Below the pieces are notes generated by a model. The model searched no databases and was not told where the DNA came from. It was given only the letters and a program-made list of their open reading frames with translations. This document shows positions 26,588 to 36,367 of a stretch of DNA of 64,000 nucleotides, in pieces (position 1 is the stretch's first letter; the number at the start of each line of letters is the position of its first letter). Origin of the DNA: Aureimonas flava. Lineage in GTDB: Bacteria; Pseudomonadota; Alphaproteobacteria; Rhizobiales; Rhizobiaceae. The translations under genes were made by a program, and so were the position numbers. The stretch is taken from assembly GCF_003583935.1 (NCBI RefSeq), contig NZ_QYRN01000001.1, positions 124,001-188,000 of the forward strand, in the 5' to 3' direction.

Positions 26588-26631
26588 CGGTTCCGCTGGT
26601 GATTTCAGTTTTCATATATGAACAGGAACCG
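26588..26631. promoter_or_regulatory. Operator palindromes between iclR and fuconate dehydratase
   Basis: Two nested symmetries occupy the whole divergent gap: outer arms CGGTTCC (26588-26594) and GGAACCG (26625-26631), and a perfect 12-bp palindrome TTCATATATGAA (26611-26622). The outer hexamers CGGTTC/GAACCG recur at the transporter promoter (24463-24498). IclR binding is inferred. Confidence 0.6.
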
Positions 26632-26637
26632 AACGGC

Positions 26638-27915
26638 ATGTCCACCACAATTATCAGCCACGAAACCTTCGACATCCGCTTCGCCACGTCCATGAAGCTG
26701 GACGGGTCGGACGCGATGAATCCCGACCCGGACTACTCCGCAGCCTATGTGGTGCTGCGCACCGAAGGGGCTCTGGAAGGGCATGGCCTCGCCTTCACCA
26801 TCGGGCGGGGAAACGATCTCGTGACGCTGGCGATCCGCGCGGCGGCCGACCGCGTGGTGGGTATGTCGATCGAGGAGGTCGCCGCCGACATGGGGGCGTT
26901 CTGGCGGCGAATCACCGGCGACAGCCAGTTGCGCTGGCTGGGGCCCGACAAGGGCGTGATGCACATGGCGATCGGCGCCGTGGTGAACGCGGTCTGGGAC
27001 CTCTGGGCGAAGAGCGTGGGCAAGCCGGTCTGGCAGCTCCTCGCCGACATGACGCCGGACGAGGTGCTCGGGCTCGTGGACTTCCGCTATCTCGGCAACG
27101 CGCTGACGCGCGAGGAGGCCCGCGCGATCCTCGAGCGCGCGGCCGAGGGCAAGGCGGAGCGGCTGCGGGTTCTGGCCGAGCGTGGCTATCCGACCTACAC
27201 GACGTCGGCCGGCTGGCTCGGCTACGACGACGACAAGATGCGCCGGCTCTGCCGCGAGGGCATGACCGAGGGTTGGACCCACTTCAAGCTCAAGGTCGGG
27301 CGGGACTTAGAGGACGACATCCGGCGCTGCCGGATCGTGCGCGAGGAGATCGGGCCGGATCGGACGCTGATGATCGACGCCAACCAGGTCTGGGAGGTCG
27401 GCGAGGCCATCGACTGGGTCAACCGGCTGGCCGAGTTCCGCCCGTGGTTCATCGAGGAGCCGACCTCGCCCGACGACGTGCTCGGCCACGGCCAGATCAA
27501 GGCGGGCGTCGCGCCGATCAAGGTGGCGACCGGCGAGATGTGCCAGAACCGCATCATGTTCAAGCAGTTCCTCCAGGCGGACGCGATCGACGTGGTGCAG
27601 ATCGACGCCGCGCGCGTCGGCGGGCTGAACGAGAACCTCGCGATCATGCTGATGGCCGCCAAGTTCGGAAAGCCGGTCTGCCCGCATGCCGGCGGCGTCG
27701 GCCTGTGCGAATACGTTCAGCATCTCTCGATGATCGACTACCTCGTGGTGTCGGGCACGATGGAGGGGCGTGTCGCGGAGTATGTCGACCACCTGCACGA
27801 GCACTTCGTGCATCCCTGCGACGTGCGCGGCGGCCGCTACATGCCGCCGCAGGCGCCCGGCTTCTCGATCGAGATGAAGCGCGCCTCGATCGAGGCGCAC
27901 CTGTTCAGGGGCTGA
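26638..27915 (+). CDS. fucD: L-fuconate dehydratase (enolase superfamily)
   Basis: 425-aa enolase-superfamily dehydratase. The catalytic set is complete: K217-x-K219 in THFKLKV, metal ligands D247 (MIDAN), E273 (FIEEP) and E300 (ATGE), and His 350 in CPHAGG. These positions match Xanthomonas-type L-fuconate dehydratase within a residue. It removes water from L-fuconate to give 2-keto-3-deoxy-L-fuconate. The ATG at 26638 has CAGGAAC upstream. It diverges from iclR, and its 3' end overlaps the convergent MATE gene by 11 bp. Confidence 0.92.
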   Translation: MSTTIISHETFDIRFATSMKLDGSDAMNPDPDYSAAYVVLRTEGALEGHGLAFTIGRGNDLVTLAIRAAADRVVGMSIEEVAADMGAFWRRITGDSQLRWLGPDKGVMHMAIGAVVNAVWDLWAKSVGKPVWQLLADMTPDEVLGLVDFRYLGNALTREEARAILERAAEGKAERLRVLAERGYPTYTTSAGWLGYDDDKMRRLCREGMTEGWTHFKLKVGRDLEDDIRRCRIVREEIGPDRTLMIDANQVWEVGEAIDWVNRLAEFRPWFIEEPTSPDDVLGHGQIKAGVAPIKVATGEMCQNRIMFKQFLQADAIDVVQIDAARVGGLNENLAIMLMAAKFGKPVCPHAGGVGLCEYVQHLSMIDYLVVSGTMEGRVAEYVDHLHEHFVHPCDVRGGRYMPPQAPGFSIEMKRASIEAHLFRG

Positions 27916-29323
27916 GCTGGGCCGGCGCGGCGACGAGAAGGCCGCCGCGCTCGCGCTGGAGATAGCGCGCGGTCATCGACACCGCCGCCACCAGGAGGCC
28001 GGACGCGAGGCCCCACCACACGCCGACGCCGCCCCAGCCGACCGGGAAGGCCAGCGTGTAGGCCACCGGCATGCCGACGGCCCAGTAGCTCGCGACGGCG
28101 ATCAGCATCGGCGTGCGCGTGTCCTTCAAGCCGCGCAACACGCCGTTCGCGGTGACCTGCGCGGCGTCGATGAGCTGGAAGGCGGCGGCCACGGCCAGAA
28201 GCGGCACCGCCGTCGCCAGCACGACGGCCGCTTCCGGCTGGCCGAGGTCGAGATACAGGCCGATCAGGCGCTCGGGCATCAGCCAGAACAGGAGGGCCGC
28301 GAAGAAGGCGATGCCGATCGCGACCATCATCGCCACGCGAGCGGCGCGCGCGACGTCGCCGGCGCTGCCCCGCCCGTAGGCGGAGCCGACGCGCACGGTC
28401 GCCGCGCTGGAAAGGCCGAGCGGGATCATGAACGAGGTGGAGGCGAGCTGCAGCGCGATACCATGGGCCGCGAGTTCCACCGTGCCGATCCAGCCCATCA
28501 TCACCGACGCGGCGGTGAACAGGCCGACCTCGGCCACGATGGTCGCCCCGATCGGCCAGCCGAGGCGCGCCACCTCGCGAAGCGCCTCCCAGTCCGGCAG
28601 GTGGAAGCGGCGCCAGAGGTCGTAGGGCGCGAAGGCCGGAACGGCGCGCGTGTAGGCGATCAGGCTGAGAAGGACGAAGGCGGAGGTCGTGACCGAGGCG
28701 ATGCCCGATCCGGTGAGTCCGAGCGCCGGCAGGCCGAAATGGCCGAAGATCAGCGCGTAGTTGGCGAAGGCGTTGACGATCGCCCCGGCCACCGTGGCCA
28801 CCAGCACCGCGCGCGGACGCTCCAGCGCGCTCAGGTACGAACGCAGCACGAAGGTCGCCAGATAGGGCAGCATCGACCACTGCAGGATGCGCATGTATCG
28901 GCCGCCGAGTTCGGCGACGCGCGGGTCCTGGCCGAGGGCCAGGAAGATGTCGCGGGTGAACCACAGAGGCACCATCGCGATCGCGCTGAAGATGCCGACC
29001 GCCCACAGTCCCATACGCACCGACCGGCGCACGGCGCGCGTGTCGCCCCGCCCGTTCGCGGCCGCCGCCATGGGCATCACGGCGTAGGCGAGGCCGGAGC
29101 CGAACATCCAGAACACGTAGAAGGTCTGCGACGTAAGCACGGCGGCGGCGAGTTCCACCGGGCCGAGCCAGCCGATCAGCACCGTGTTCGTCACGTTGAT
29201 CGACATCTGCGCGAGCTGCGCGCCGATCAGCGGGATGCCGAGCACGAGCATGGCGCGCAGGTGCGCCCGCCACGAGGCGGTCGCGGCCGCGATGGGTGTA
29301 TCGTCCCGTTCGAGCGCGACCAT
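27905..29323 (-). CDS. MATE-family multidrug/toxin exporter
   Basis: 472-aa membrane protein with about twelve hydrophobic segments in two similar halves, typical of NorM/DinF-type MATE transporters that export cationic compounds against Na+ or H+. Visible family stretches are [26 protein letters not shown] in the first half (N-terminal helix) and [27 protein letters not shown] in the second. It is a single gene, convergent with fucD, with no obvious link to sugar metabolism. No regulator is adjacent. Confidence 0.88.
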   Translation of the reverse strand: MVALERDDTPIAAATASWRAHLRAMLVLGIPLIGAQLAQMSINVTNTVLIGWLGPVELAAAVLTSQTFYVFWMFGSGLAYAVMPMAAAANGRGDTRAVRRSVRMGLWAVGIFSAIAMVPLWFTRDIFLALGQDPRVAELGGRYMRILQWSMLPYLATFVLRSYLSALERPRAVLVATVAGAIVNAFANYALIFGHFGLPALGLTGSGIASVTTSAFVLLSLIAYTRAVPAFAPYDLWRRFHLPDWEALREVARLGWPIGATIVAEVGLFTAASVMMGWIGTVELAAHGIALQLASTSFMIPLGLSSAATVRVGSAYGRGSAGDVARAARVAMMVAIGIAFFAALLFWLMPERLIGLYLDLGQPEAAVVLATAVPLLAVAAAFQLIDAAQVTANGVLRGLKDTRTPMLIAVASYWAVGMPVAYTLAFPVGWGGVGVWWGLASGLLVAAVSMTARYLQRERGGLLVAAPAQLSP

Positions 29324-29477
29324 GGTCCCGTCTCCTCCGCCGCCCAGCCGGCGGTAGCGGGTGGGTAGCTCCGGGTCGCCGCGCTGTCCAGCGCGCCGCC
29401 GAAGCGGCCCGACGAGCCGGATGCTGCGGCGCAGCGACGAATTCCTGCGGACATGCGCGCGCGCTCGGCCTACTTGA

Positions 29478-29518
29478 TTGACAAGGCTGGAGCCGTTCGA
29501 AATAACGCAGACAATTGG
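29478..29518 (+). promoter_or_regulatory. Promoter and operator of the galactose/arabinose operon
   Basis: TTGACA (29478-29483), a 17-bp spacer and AATAAC (29501-29506) are followed at once by CAGACAATTGG (29508-29518). The same undecamer sits in the same place after the -10 of the chvE promoter (37066-37076). A site just downstream of the -10 is a classical repressor position. The regulator is not identified in this window. Confidence 0.6.
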
Positions 29519-29598
29519 CGTGCCGGTTGTCCGGCCCGATGGCGCGTCCCGATCCGTGGGGCGTTCCGATTGTTGACCTCAAGTTGCGTGGAACGGCG

Positions 29599-30597
29599 AT
29601 GGCTCTGCGAATTCTCCAGGTGAAAGACGCGAACGGCGCGGTGCTCGTGGTCGCGGCCGGCGACGAGGGCGCGGGCCATGTCGTGCCGGGCTTCGCATCG
29701 TCCTACGACCTGGCGCAGGCTGCCGTGGCGAGCGGCTCCACGCTGGCGGAGGAGGTCGAGCGCGCCGGCCGGGGCGAGGCCGTGGACCTCGACGCGGCCC
29801 TGGCCGAAGGCCGCATGCTGATGCCGATCCACCATCCCGATCCGGCCCATTTCATCGTGGCCGGGACCGGCCTGACGCATCTCGGCTCGGCCGACGGTCG
29901 CGACAAGATGCACAAGGCGCAGGCCGGCGAGCAGCTCACCGATTCCATGCGTATGTTCCGCATGGGCCTCGAGGGCGGAAAGCCGGCGGCGGGCGGGATC
30001 GGCGTGCAGCCGGAATGGTTCTACAAGGGCGACGGCTCGTGCCTCGTGGGTCCCGGCGAGCCGCTGACCTCGCCGGTCTTCGCGCAGGACGGAGGCGAGG
30101 AGCCGGAACTGGCCGGCATCTACCTGATCGGCGCGGACGGAACGCCCTTCCGCCTCGGCTTCTGCCTGTCCAACGAGTTTTCCGACCACGTGGTCGAGCG
30201 TGGCAACTACCTCTGGCTCGCCCATTCCAAGCTGCGGCAGGCCTCGCTCGGCCCGGAGCTCCTGGTCGGCGCGCTGCCCGATCATGTGGAAGGCACCTCG
30301 CGCATCCGCCGCGACGGCGAGCTCGTGTTCGACAAGCCCTTCCTGTCGGGCGAGGCGAACATGTCGCACACGATCGCCAATCTCGAACACCACCATTTCA
30401 AGTACGACCTGTTCCGCCGGCCCGGCGATCTGCACGTCCACTTCTTCGGAACGGCAACGCTGTCGGTCACGCACGGCGTGAAGACGCAGGCCGGCGACCG
30501 GTTCGAGATCGAGGCGCGGCCGTTCCGCCTGCCGCTGGTCAACCCCCTGGCCGAGACTCCGGGGACGGAAGCCCCGGTCGCGGTTCGGGCGCTCTGA
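29599..30597 (+). CDS. gguC: GguC/AraD1-family protein (FAH-like sugar-acid dehydratase or hydrolase)
   Basis: 332-aa protein of the AraD1/GguC family, which has a fumarylacetoacetate-hydrolase-like fold. Related AraD1 enzymes act on 2-keto-3-deoxy-L-arabinonate in the oxidative arabinose pathway. Visible are the GTGLTHLGSADGRDKMH segment, the acidic GFCLSNEFSDH metal-binding area and NLEHHHFKYDLFR. The ATG at 29599 was chosen over a TTG at 29515, which lies on the operator. It is first in the operon, whereas in Agrobacterium gguC follows chvE-gguAB. Confidence 0.85.
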   Translation: MALRILQVKDANGAVLVVAAGDEGAGHVVPGFASSYDLAQAAVASGSTLAEEVERAGRGEAVDLDAALAEGRMLMPIHHPDPAHFIVAGTGLTHLGSADGRDKMHKAQAGEQLTDSMRMFRMGLEGGKPAAGGIGVQPEWFYKGDGSCLVGPGEPLTSPVFAQDGGEEPELAGIYLIGADGTPFRLGFCLSNEFSDHVVERGNYLWLAHSKLRQASLGPELLVGALPDHVEGTSRIRRDGELVFDKPFLSGEANMSHTIANLEHHHFKYDLFRRPGDLHVHFFGTATLSVTHGVKTQAGDRFEIEARPFRLPLVNPLAETPGTEAPVAVRAL

Positions 30598-30605
30598 GTC
30601 GCGCC

Positions 30606-31532
30606 ATGACCCTGCGCGTCGCCATCGTCGGTCTCGGCAAGATTGCCCGCGACCAGCACGTGCCCTCGATCGCCGCCGTGGACGGCGTCGAGCTGACCGC
30701 CGTCGCCAGCCGCAACGCCTCGCTCCCGGGTGTCGCCTGCTTCGCCACGCTGGACGAGATGCTGGAGCGCGCCGATCTGTTCGACGCCGTCGCCCTGTGC
30801 ACGCCGCCCCAGGTGCGGCACGGGCAGGCGCTGGCGGCGCTTTCGGCCGGCAAGCACGTTCTTCTCGAGAAGCCGCCGGGCGCGACGGTGAGCGAGGTCG
30901 CACCGCTCGTTGCGCTGGCGCGGCGCAACGGCGTGGTGCTTTTCGCCACCTGGCATTCGCGCTTCGCCCCCGCGGTGGAGCCGGCCCGCACCTTTCTCGC
31001 ATCCACCACCGTCCGCTCGGTGCGGATCGAGTGGAAGGAGGACGTGCGCAAGTGGCACCCCGGTCAGGAATGGATCTGGGAGCCGGGCGGTCTCGGCGTG
31101 TTCGACCCCGGCATCAACGCCCTGTCGATCATGACGGCGATCCTGCCGCGTCCCGTGTTCCTGACGCAGTCGGACCTGTTCTTTCCGGCCAACCGCGCGG
31201 CACCGATCGCCGCCTCGCTCGCCTTCGCCGACGGTCACGGCGTGCCCGTGGCGGCGGAGTTCGATTGGCGCGAGACCAGCGGCGAGATCTGGAACATCGT
31301 GGTGGAGACCGACGCCGGCACGTTGACCGTGGCGGACGGCGGCAAGCGGATGCGGGTGGACGGCGCGCTGCGCGTGGACGAGCCGGACCGTGAATACGCC
31401 GCGATCTATCGTCGCTTCGCCGGGCTTGCCGCCGACGGCGCGGTGGACGTCGACCTGTCGCCGCTCCAGCATGTGGCCGACGCGTTCCTTCTCGGCCGCC
31501 GCCGGGTCGTGGACGAATTCGTGGAGAGCTGA
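30606..31532 (+). CDS. D-galactose/L-arabinose 1-dehydrogenase (Gfo/Idh/MocA family)
   Basis: 308-aa oxidoreductase with the N-terminal Rossmann motif VAIVGLGKIARDQHVPS and the family's EKPPG motif carrying the catalytic Lys. A C-terminal beta-sheet domain includes GLGVFDPGINALSI, with the D-x3-N pair. It oxidises the C1 of galactose or arabinose to the lactone with NAD(P). The length and opening match Agrobacterium/Azospirillum galactose/arabinose dehydrogenases. It starts 8 bp after gguC and is followed 1 bp later by the epimerase. Confidence 0.85.
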   Translation: MTLRVAIVGLGKIARDQHVPSIAAVDGVELTAVASRNASLPGVACFATLDEMLERADLFDAVALCTPPQVRHGQALAALSAGKHVLLEKPPGATVSEVAPLVALARRNGVVLFATWHSRFAPAVEPARTFLASTTVRSVRIEWKEDVRKWHPGQEWIWEPGGLGVFDPGINALSIMTAILPRPVFLTQSDLFFPANRAAPIAASLAFADGHGVPVAAEFDWRETSGEIWNIVVETDAGTLTVADGGKRMRVDGALRVDEPDREYAAIYRRFAGLAADGAVDVDLSPLQHVADAFLLGRRRVVDEFVES

Positions 31533-31533
31533 G

Positions 31534-32607
31534 GTGAGCGAGGCGTCCGGGATCGAACGGCAAGACTTCGGCCGCCTGCCCGACGGGCGAGCGGTGGAGA
31601 TGGTGCGCCTGCGCGCCGCCGGCATCGAGGCCTGCATCCTGACATACGGCGCCACGCTCCAGACCCTCCGGGTGCCCGATCGCGACGGGCGGATGGACGA
31701 CGTGGTGCTCGGCCACGACGCGCTCGACGGTTATGTCGCGACGCGCGACTTCTTCGGCGCCACGATCGGGCGCTTCGCCAACCGCATCGCGGACGGTCGC
31801 TTCGCGCTCGACGGCGAGCGGTTCCAGATCCCGCCCAACGACGGGCCGAACGCGCTGCACGGCGGCGGCCCCGAAGGCTTCGACCGCCACCTGTGGACGA
31901 TCGAGGAGACGGGCGGCGGCGATGCACCTTTCGTCGGTCTCTCGCGCGTCAGCCCGGATGGCGAATGCGGCTTTCCGGGACGGCTGGAGGTTCGCGTCAC
32001 CTATCGGCTGCGCGCGGGCGAGATGGAGATCGCCTTCGAGGCGAGCACCGATCGTCCGACGGTGGTGAACCTCACCAACCATGCCTTCTTCAATCTCGGC
32101 GGCACGGAGAGGGTGACCGGCGTTCTCGCCCACGAGATCGCGATCGAGGCGGACCGCTTCCTTCCGGTGGGCGAGGGGGCCATTCCGCGCGGCGAACCGG
32201 CACCGGTCGAAGGAACGGCCTTCGATTTCCGCGTCCCGCGTGCGATCGGCGAGCGCATCCGCGCGGAGGAAGAGCAGATCCGCCAGGGGCGAGGCTACGA
32301 CCACAACTGGTGTCTGCGCGGCGCCTCGGGCACCGAGCCGAGGCTGGCTGCGACGCTGCGCGACCCCGCCAGCGGTCGGGTCATGGAGCTTCTGACCGAC
32401 CAGCCGGGCGTCCAGTTCTATTCCGGCAACTTCCTGGACGGCACGGCGGTCGGCAAGCATGGCCTGTCGTATCGCATGGGCGATGCCGTGTGCCTGGAGC
32501 CGCAAGGCTTCCCCGACGCGCCCAACCGGCCGGACTTTCCCACCGCGCGGCTCGACCCGGGCGAGACCTACCGCCACCGGTCCATCTACCGCTTCACGCA
32601 TGCCTGA
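31534..32607 (+). CDS. galM: Aldose 1-epimerase
   Basis: 357-aa GalM-type mutarotase that equilibrates alpha- and beta-anomers so the dehydrogenase receives its preferred form. The catalytic His is in NLTNHAFFNLGG, a second in YDHNWCL, NRIADGRF is near the N-terminus, and Glu is expected in YSGNFLDG...CLEPQGFPDAPN. I chose the GTG at 31534, one base after the dehydrogenase stop, because family homology begins about 15 residues later; the frame is open further upstream inside the previous gene. Confidence 0.88.
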   Translation: MSEASGIERQDFGRLPDGRAVEMVRLRAAGIEACILTYGATLQTLRVPDRDGRMDDVVLGHDALDGYVATRDFFGATIGRFANRIADGRFALDGERFQIPPNDGPNALHGGGPEGFDRHLWTIEETGGGDAPFVGLSRVSPDGECGFPGRLEVRVTYRLRAGEMEIAFEASTDRPTVVNLTNHAFFNLGGTERVTGVLAHEIAIEADRFLPVGEGAIPRGEPAPVEGTAFDFRVPRAIGERIRAEEEQIRQGRGYDHNWCLRGASGTEPRLAATLRDPASGRVMELLTDQPGVQFYSGNFLDGTAVGKHGLSYRMGDAVCLEPQGFPDAPNRPDFPTARLDPGETYRHRSIYRFTHA

Positions 32608-32655
32608 CGTTTCAGGCCTCGGCCCGAGGGCGCTGAGGCCGAAGGAGAAAGACCC

Positions 32656-34518
32656 ATGTCGAACGACCTGACGACCAAGATCGAGGGAACCGACGAGTTG
32701 ACCACGGCGGGCGGCAGCCGAGGTCACGGCCGTGCCGGCACGACGCTGCGCTCGCGCGCCTGGTTCGACAATCCCGACAACGCCGACATGACCGCGCTCT
32801 ACCTCGAGCGGTACATGAACTTCGGCCTCAGCCAGGAGGAGCTCCAGTCGGGCCGCCCGATCATCGGCATCGCGCAGACCGGCTCCGACCTATCGCCCTG
32901 CAACCGCCATCACCTCGAACTCGCCAACCGCCTGCGCGAGGGCATCCGCGAAGCGGGCGGCATCGCCATCGAGTTTCCGGTCCATCCGATCCAGGAGACC
33001 GGCAAGCGGCCGACCGCCGGCCTCGACCGCAACCTCGCCTATCTCGGCCTCGTCGAGATCCTCTACGGCTATCCGCTGGACGGCGTGGTTCTGACGGTCG
33101 GCTGCGACAAGACGACGCCGGCCTGCCTCATGGCGGCGGCCACGGTGAACATCCCCGCGATCGCCCTGTCGGTCGGCCCGATGCTGAACGGCTGGTTCCG
33201 CGGACAGCGCACGGGCTCGGGCACCATCGTCTGGAAGGCCCGCGAGCTGATGGCCAAGGGCGAGATCGACTACGCCGGCTTCGTGAAGCTCGTGGCGTCG
33301 TCCGCTCCGTCCACCGGCTACTGCAACACGATGGGCACGGCCACCACGATGAACTCGCTGGCCGAGGCGCTGGGCATGCAGCTTCCCGGCTCGGCCGCCA
33401 TCCCCGCGCCCTACCGCGATCGGCAGGAGGTGGCCTACCGCACCGGCCTTCGCATCGTGGATATGGTGCGCGAGGACCTGAAGCCCTCCGACATCCTGAC
33501 CAAGGACGCCTTCGTCAACGCCATCCGCGTCAACTCCGCGATCGGCGGCTCCACCAACGCGCCGATTCACCTCAACGCGCTGGCCCGGCACATCGGCGTC
33601 GAGCTGACGGTGGACGACTGGCAGACCTACGGCGAGGAGATCCCGCTGCTCGTCAATCTCCAGCCGGCGGGCGAGTATCTGGGCGAGGACTACTACCATG
33701 CCGGGGGCGTCCCGGCCGTAGTGAACCAGCTCATGGGGCAGGGGCTGATCCGCGAGGACGCGCTGACCGTCAACGGCCGCACCATCGGCGACAACTGCCG
33801 GGACGCGGCGATCGAGGACGAGAACGTCATCAAGCCGTTCGACAAGCCGCTCAAGGCGAAGGCCGGCTTCCTGGTGCTGAAGGGGAACCTGTTCTCCTCG
33901 GCGATCATGAAGACCAGCGTCATCAGCCAGGAGTTCCGCGAGCGCTATCTCGACAATCCGGCCGATCCCAACGCCTTCGAGGGCAAGGCCGTGGTGTTCG
34001 ACGGACCGGAGGACTACCACCACCGGATCGACGATCCCGCGCTCGGCATCGACGAGCACACGATCCTCTTCATGCGAGGAGCGGGCCCGGTCGGCTATCC
34101 CGGCGCGGCCGAGGTGGTGAACATGCGCGCACCCGACTACCTCATCAAGCAGGGCGTCACCTCGCTCGCCTGCATCGGCGACGGGCGGCAGTCGGGCACG
34201 TCGGGCAGCCCCTCCATCCTCAACGCCTCGCCCGAGGCGGCGGCCGGCGGCAACCTCGCCGTGCTGCGGACGGGCGACCGCGTGCGCATCGACCTCGGTC
34301 GGGGCACGGCCGACATCCTGATCGCGGACGACGAGCTGGCCGAGCGCCGCGCGGCCCTGAAGGCCGAGGGCGGCTACAAGTATCCCGATCACCAGACGCC
34401 GTGGCAAGAGATCCAGCGGACGCTGGTCGGCCAGATGGAGACGGGCGCGGTTCTCGAGAACGCCGTCCAGTACCAGCGCATCGCCCAGACCAGGGGCGTG
34501 CCCCGCGACAACCACTGA
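32656..34518 (+). CDS. IlvD/Edd-family aldonate dehydratase (L-arabonate/D-galactonate type)
   Basis: 620-aa dehydratase of the IlvD/Edd family with an Fe-S cluster. Cluster cysteines are visible at about C82 (SPCNRHH), C150 (GCDKTTPAC) and C224 (GYCNTMGTA). The sugar-acid subgroup is shown by [19 protein letters not shown] near the start and [21 protein letters not shown] at the end. It dehydrates aldonates to 2-keto-3-deoxy acids. With dgoK/dgoA beside it, galactonate is a substrate; with gguC, arabonate is likely too. It starts 48 bp after galM, with AAGGAG upstream. Confidence 0.9.
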   Translation: MSNDLTTKIEGTDELTTAGGSRGHGRAGTTLRSRAWFDNPDNADMTALYLERYMNFGLSQEELQSGRPIIGIAQTGSDLSPCNRHHLELANRLREGIREAGGIAIEFPVHPIQETGKRPTAGLDRNLAYLGLVEILYGYPLDGVVLTVGCDKTTPACLMAAATVNIPAIALSVGPMLNGWFRGQRTGSGTIVWKARELMAKGEIDYAGFVKLVASSAPSTGYCNTMGTATTMNSLAEALGMQLPGSAAIPAPYRDRQEVAYRTGLRIVDMVREDLKPSDILTKDAFVNAIRVNSAIGGSTNAPIHLNALARHIGVELTVDDWQTYGEEIPLLVNLQPAGEYLGEDYYHAGGVPAVVNQLMGQGLIREDALTVNGRTIGDNCRDAAIEDENVIKPFDKPLKAKAGFLVLKGNLFSSAIMKTSVISQEFRERYLDNPADPNAFEGKAVVFDGPEDYHHRIDDPALGIDEHTILFMRGAGPVGYPGAAEVVNMRAPDYLIKQGVTSLACIGDGRQSGTSGSPSILNASPEAAAGGNLAVLRTGDRVRIDLGRGTADILIADDELAERRAALKAEGGYKYPDHQTPWQEIQRTLVGQMETGAVLENAVQYQRIAQTRGVPRDNH

Positions 34519-35444
34519 TGTCGCCGATGCAGGACGAGGCGAACGGCACCAAGGGGGCGGGCGACGCCGCCCCCCTCCACATCCTGGAGGCTCCCGCCTG
34601 CCATCTCGGCGAGGGGCCGACCTACGATCCCGCGAGCGACACCGCCTGGTGGTTCGACATTCTCGGCAAGCGGCTCTTCGAGAAGCCGTCCGCGAGCCCG
34701 GAGGTGCGCGTCCACGACCTGCCGCTGATGGCGAGCCAGCTCTGCACGGTGGACGACCGCACGCAGCTCCTCGCCACGGAAAAGGGCCTCCATGTCCGCG
34801 ACGTGGCCTCCGGCCGCCTGACGCCGCATACGGCGCTGGAAGCCGACGAGAGCGACACGCGCTCCAACGACGGCCGCGTCCATCCGTCGGGCGCGCTCTG
34901 GATCGGCACGATGGGTCGCAAGGCCGAGATGGGACGGGGCTCCATCTACTGGTTCCGTGGCGGCGAGCTGCGCCGCCTCTACGCCAGCGTCTCCATTCCC
35001 AACGCCATCTGCTTCTCGCCGGACGGGACGGTCGGATACTTCGCCGATACCGCTCGCGGCGATATTCACCGCGTGCCGCTCGACCCGGAGACCGGGCTGC
35101 CCAGCGGTGAGCCGGCCGTTTTCGTTCCGGCCGGCGCCTTCGGGGGCGGTCCGGACGGCGCGGTGACGGACGCGGAGGGCAATGTCTGGAACGCCCGTTG
35201 GGGCGCGGGGCGCATCGAGGTGTTCTCGCCGGACGGGCGTCACCTGCGCTCCCTCGCCGTGCCGGCGCGCCAGCCGAGCTGCCCCGCCTTCATTGGCCGT
35301 CACCTCGACCAGCTTCTGGTCACCACGGCCTACGAAGGCATGGACGATGCCGAGCGGGCGGCCGATCCCCATGCGGGCCGCACGCTGATCGTCCAGGCGG
35401 GTGCCAAGGGCGTCGCCGAGCCGCGCGTGCGTCTCGCCCTATGA
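34518..35444 (+). CDS. SMP-30/gluconolactonase-family sugar lactonase
   Basis: 308-aa six-bladed beta-propeller lactonase of the SMP-30 family. Metal-site markers are CHLGEGPTYDP (Glu near residue 31), RSNDGRVHPSGALWIGTM, SIPNAICFSPDG and GGGPDGAVTDAEGNVWNA. It opens the galactono- or arabinono-lactone made by the dehydrogenase. The ATG overlaps the dehydratase stop by one base and the stop overlaps dgoK, so it is tightly coupled. Confidence 0.88.
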   Translation: MSPMQDEANGTKGAGDAAPLHILEAPACHLGEGPTYDPASDTAWWFDILGKRLFEKPSASPEVRVHDLPLMASQLCTVDDRTQLLATEKGLHVRDVASGRLTPHTALEADESDTRSNDGRVHPSGALWIGTMGRKAEMGRGSIYWFRGGELRRLYASVSIPNAICFSPDGTVGYFADTARGDIHRVPLDPETGLPSGEPAVFVPAGAFGGGPDGAVTDAEGNVWNARWGAGRIEVFSPDGRHLRSLAVPARQPSCPAFIGRHLDQLLVTTAYEGMDDAERAADPHAGRTLIVQAGAKGVAEPRVRLAL

Positions 35445-36367
35445 GTGCCGCCGCCTTCGCCCTCGTGGATTGGGGCACCACGTCGTTCCGCGCCTGGGCC
35501 TGTGCGGCGGACGGCACGGTGCTCACCGAACGCCGGGCGCCCGACGGGTTGACCGCCGTCACGGACGGGGACTTTGCTGGCGTCCTCGAGCGGCATCTCG
35601 CGGCGATGGGCGTCGGCGCCGGCGTGCCCGCCGTGCTGTGCGGCATGGTCGGCTCGCGCACGGGCTGGACCGAGGCCGCCTATCTGCCCGTACCGACGGT
35701 GCTGGAAGGCCTGGCGAACCGTGCCACCGCCGTCTCCTGCGCCGGCCGTCCGGTCCACGTTCTTCCCGGCCTCGCCCAGCACGGCGAGGCGCCGGACGTC
35801 ATGCGCGGCGAAGAGACGCAGCTTCTCGGCGTCGTCGCGGAGGGGTTCGACGACGGCCTCGTCTGCATGCCCGGAACCCATTCCAAATGGGTTCGGCTGG
35901 AAGGTGGCACCGTGTCGGGTTTTGCGACCTTCATGACCGGCGAGCTGTTCCAGCTCCTGCGCAGTCACTCGATCCTGAAGCAGGCGGTGGAAACCGACGC
36001 GCGCCTCCAGCCCGACGATCCGGGTTTCGCCGAAGGTCTCGCGCTCGGTCTCGGGCGACCCTCCGAGGTCACCAACGCACTGTTCGCCCTGCGCGCAGGC
36101 TGGCTGCTCGAAGGGATCCCGCCAGCCCGTCAGTCCGCCCGCCTGTCCGGGCTCCTGATCGGGCTGGAATTTGCCGGCGCGATGGCGCGGCTGGGCCGGC
36201 CGACCCGTGTCGCGCTTCTCGCGTCGGGCCCGATCGCCTCGCTCTACGAGGCGGCCTTCGAGGCGGCCGGGCTGCGGCTGGACCGGCGGCTCGACGCGGA
36301 CCTCTGCGTGCGGCACGGCCTCCTGTCCGCCGCCCGAAGCCTCCACCCCGATCGGAGTTCCCCATGA
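35441..36367 (+). CDS. dgoK: 2-dehydro-3-deoxygalactonokinase
   Basis: 308-aa sugar-acid kinase of the DgoK family. It begins ALVDWGTTSFRAWA (phosphate loop 1), with MVGSRTGWTEAAYLPVP, RGEETQLLG, CMPGTHSKWVRL and TFMTGELFQLL in order, all family landmarks. It phosphorylates 2-keto-3-deoxygalactonate at O6 in the De Ley-Doudoroff pathway. The ATG overlaps the lactonase stop and the end overlaps dgoA, both by 4 bp. Confidence 0.92.
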   Translation: MSAAAFALVDWGTTSFRAWACAADGTVLTERRAPDGLTAVTDGDFAGVLERHLAAMGVGAGVPAVLCGMVGSRTGWTEAAYLPVPTVLEGLANRATAVSCAGRPVHVLPGLAQHGEAPDVMRGEETQLLGVVAEGFDDGLVCMPGTHSKWVRLEGGTVSGFATFMTGELFQLLRSHSILKQAVETDARLQPDDPGFAEGLALGLGRPSEVTNALFALRAGWLLEGIPPARQSARLSGLLIGLEFAGAMARLGRPTRVALLASGPIASLYEAAFEAAGLRLDRRLDADLCVRHGLLSAARSLHPDRSSP

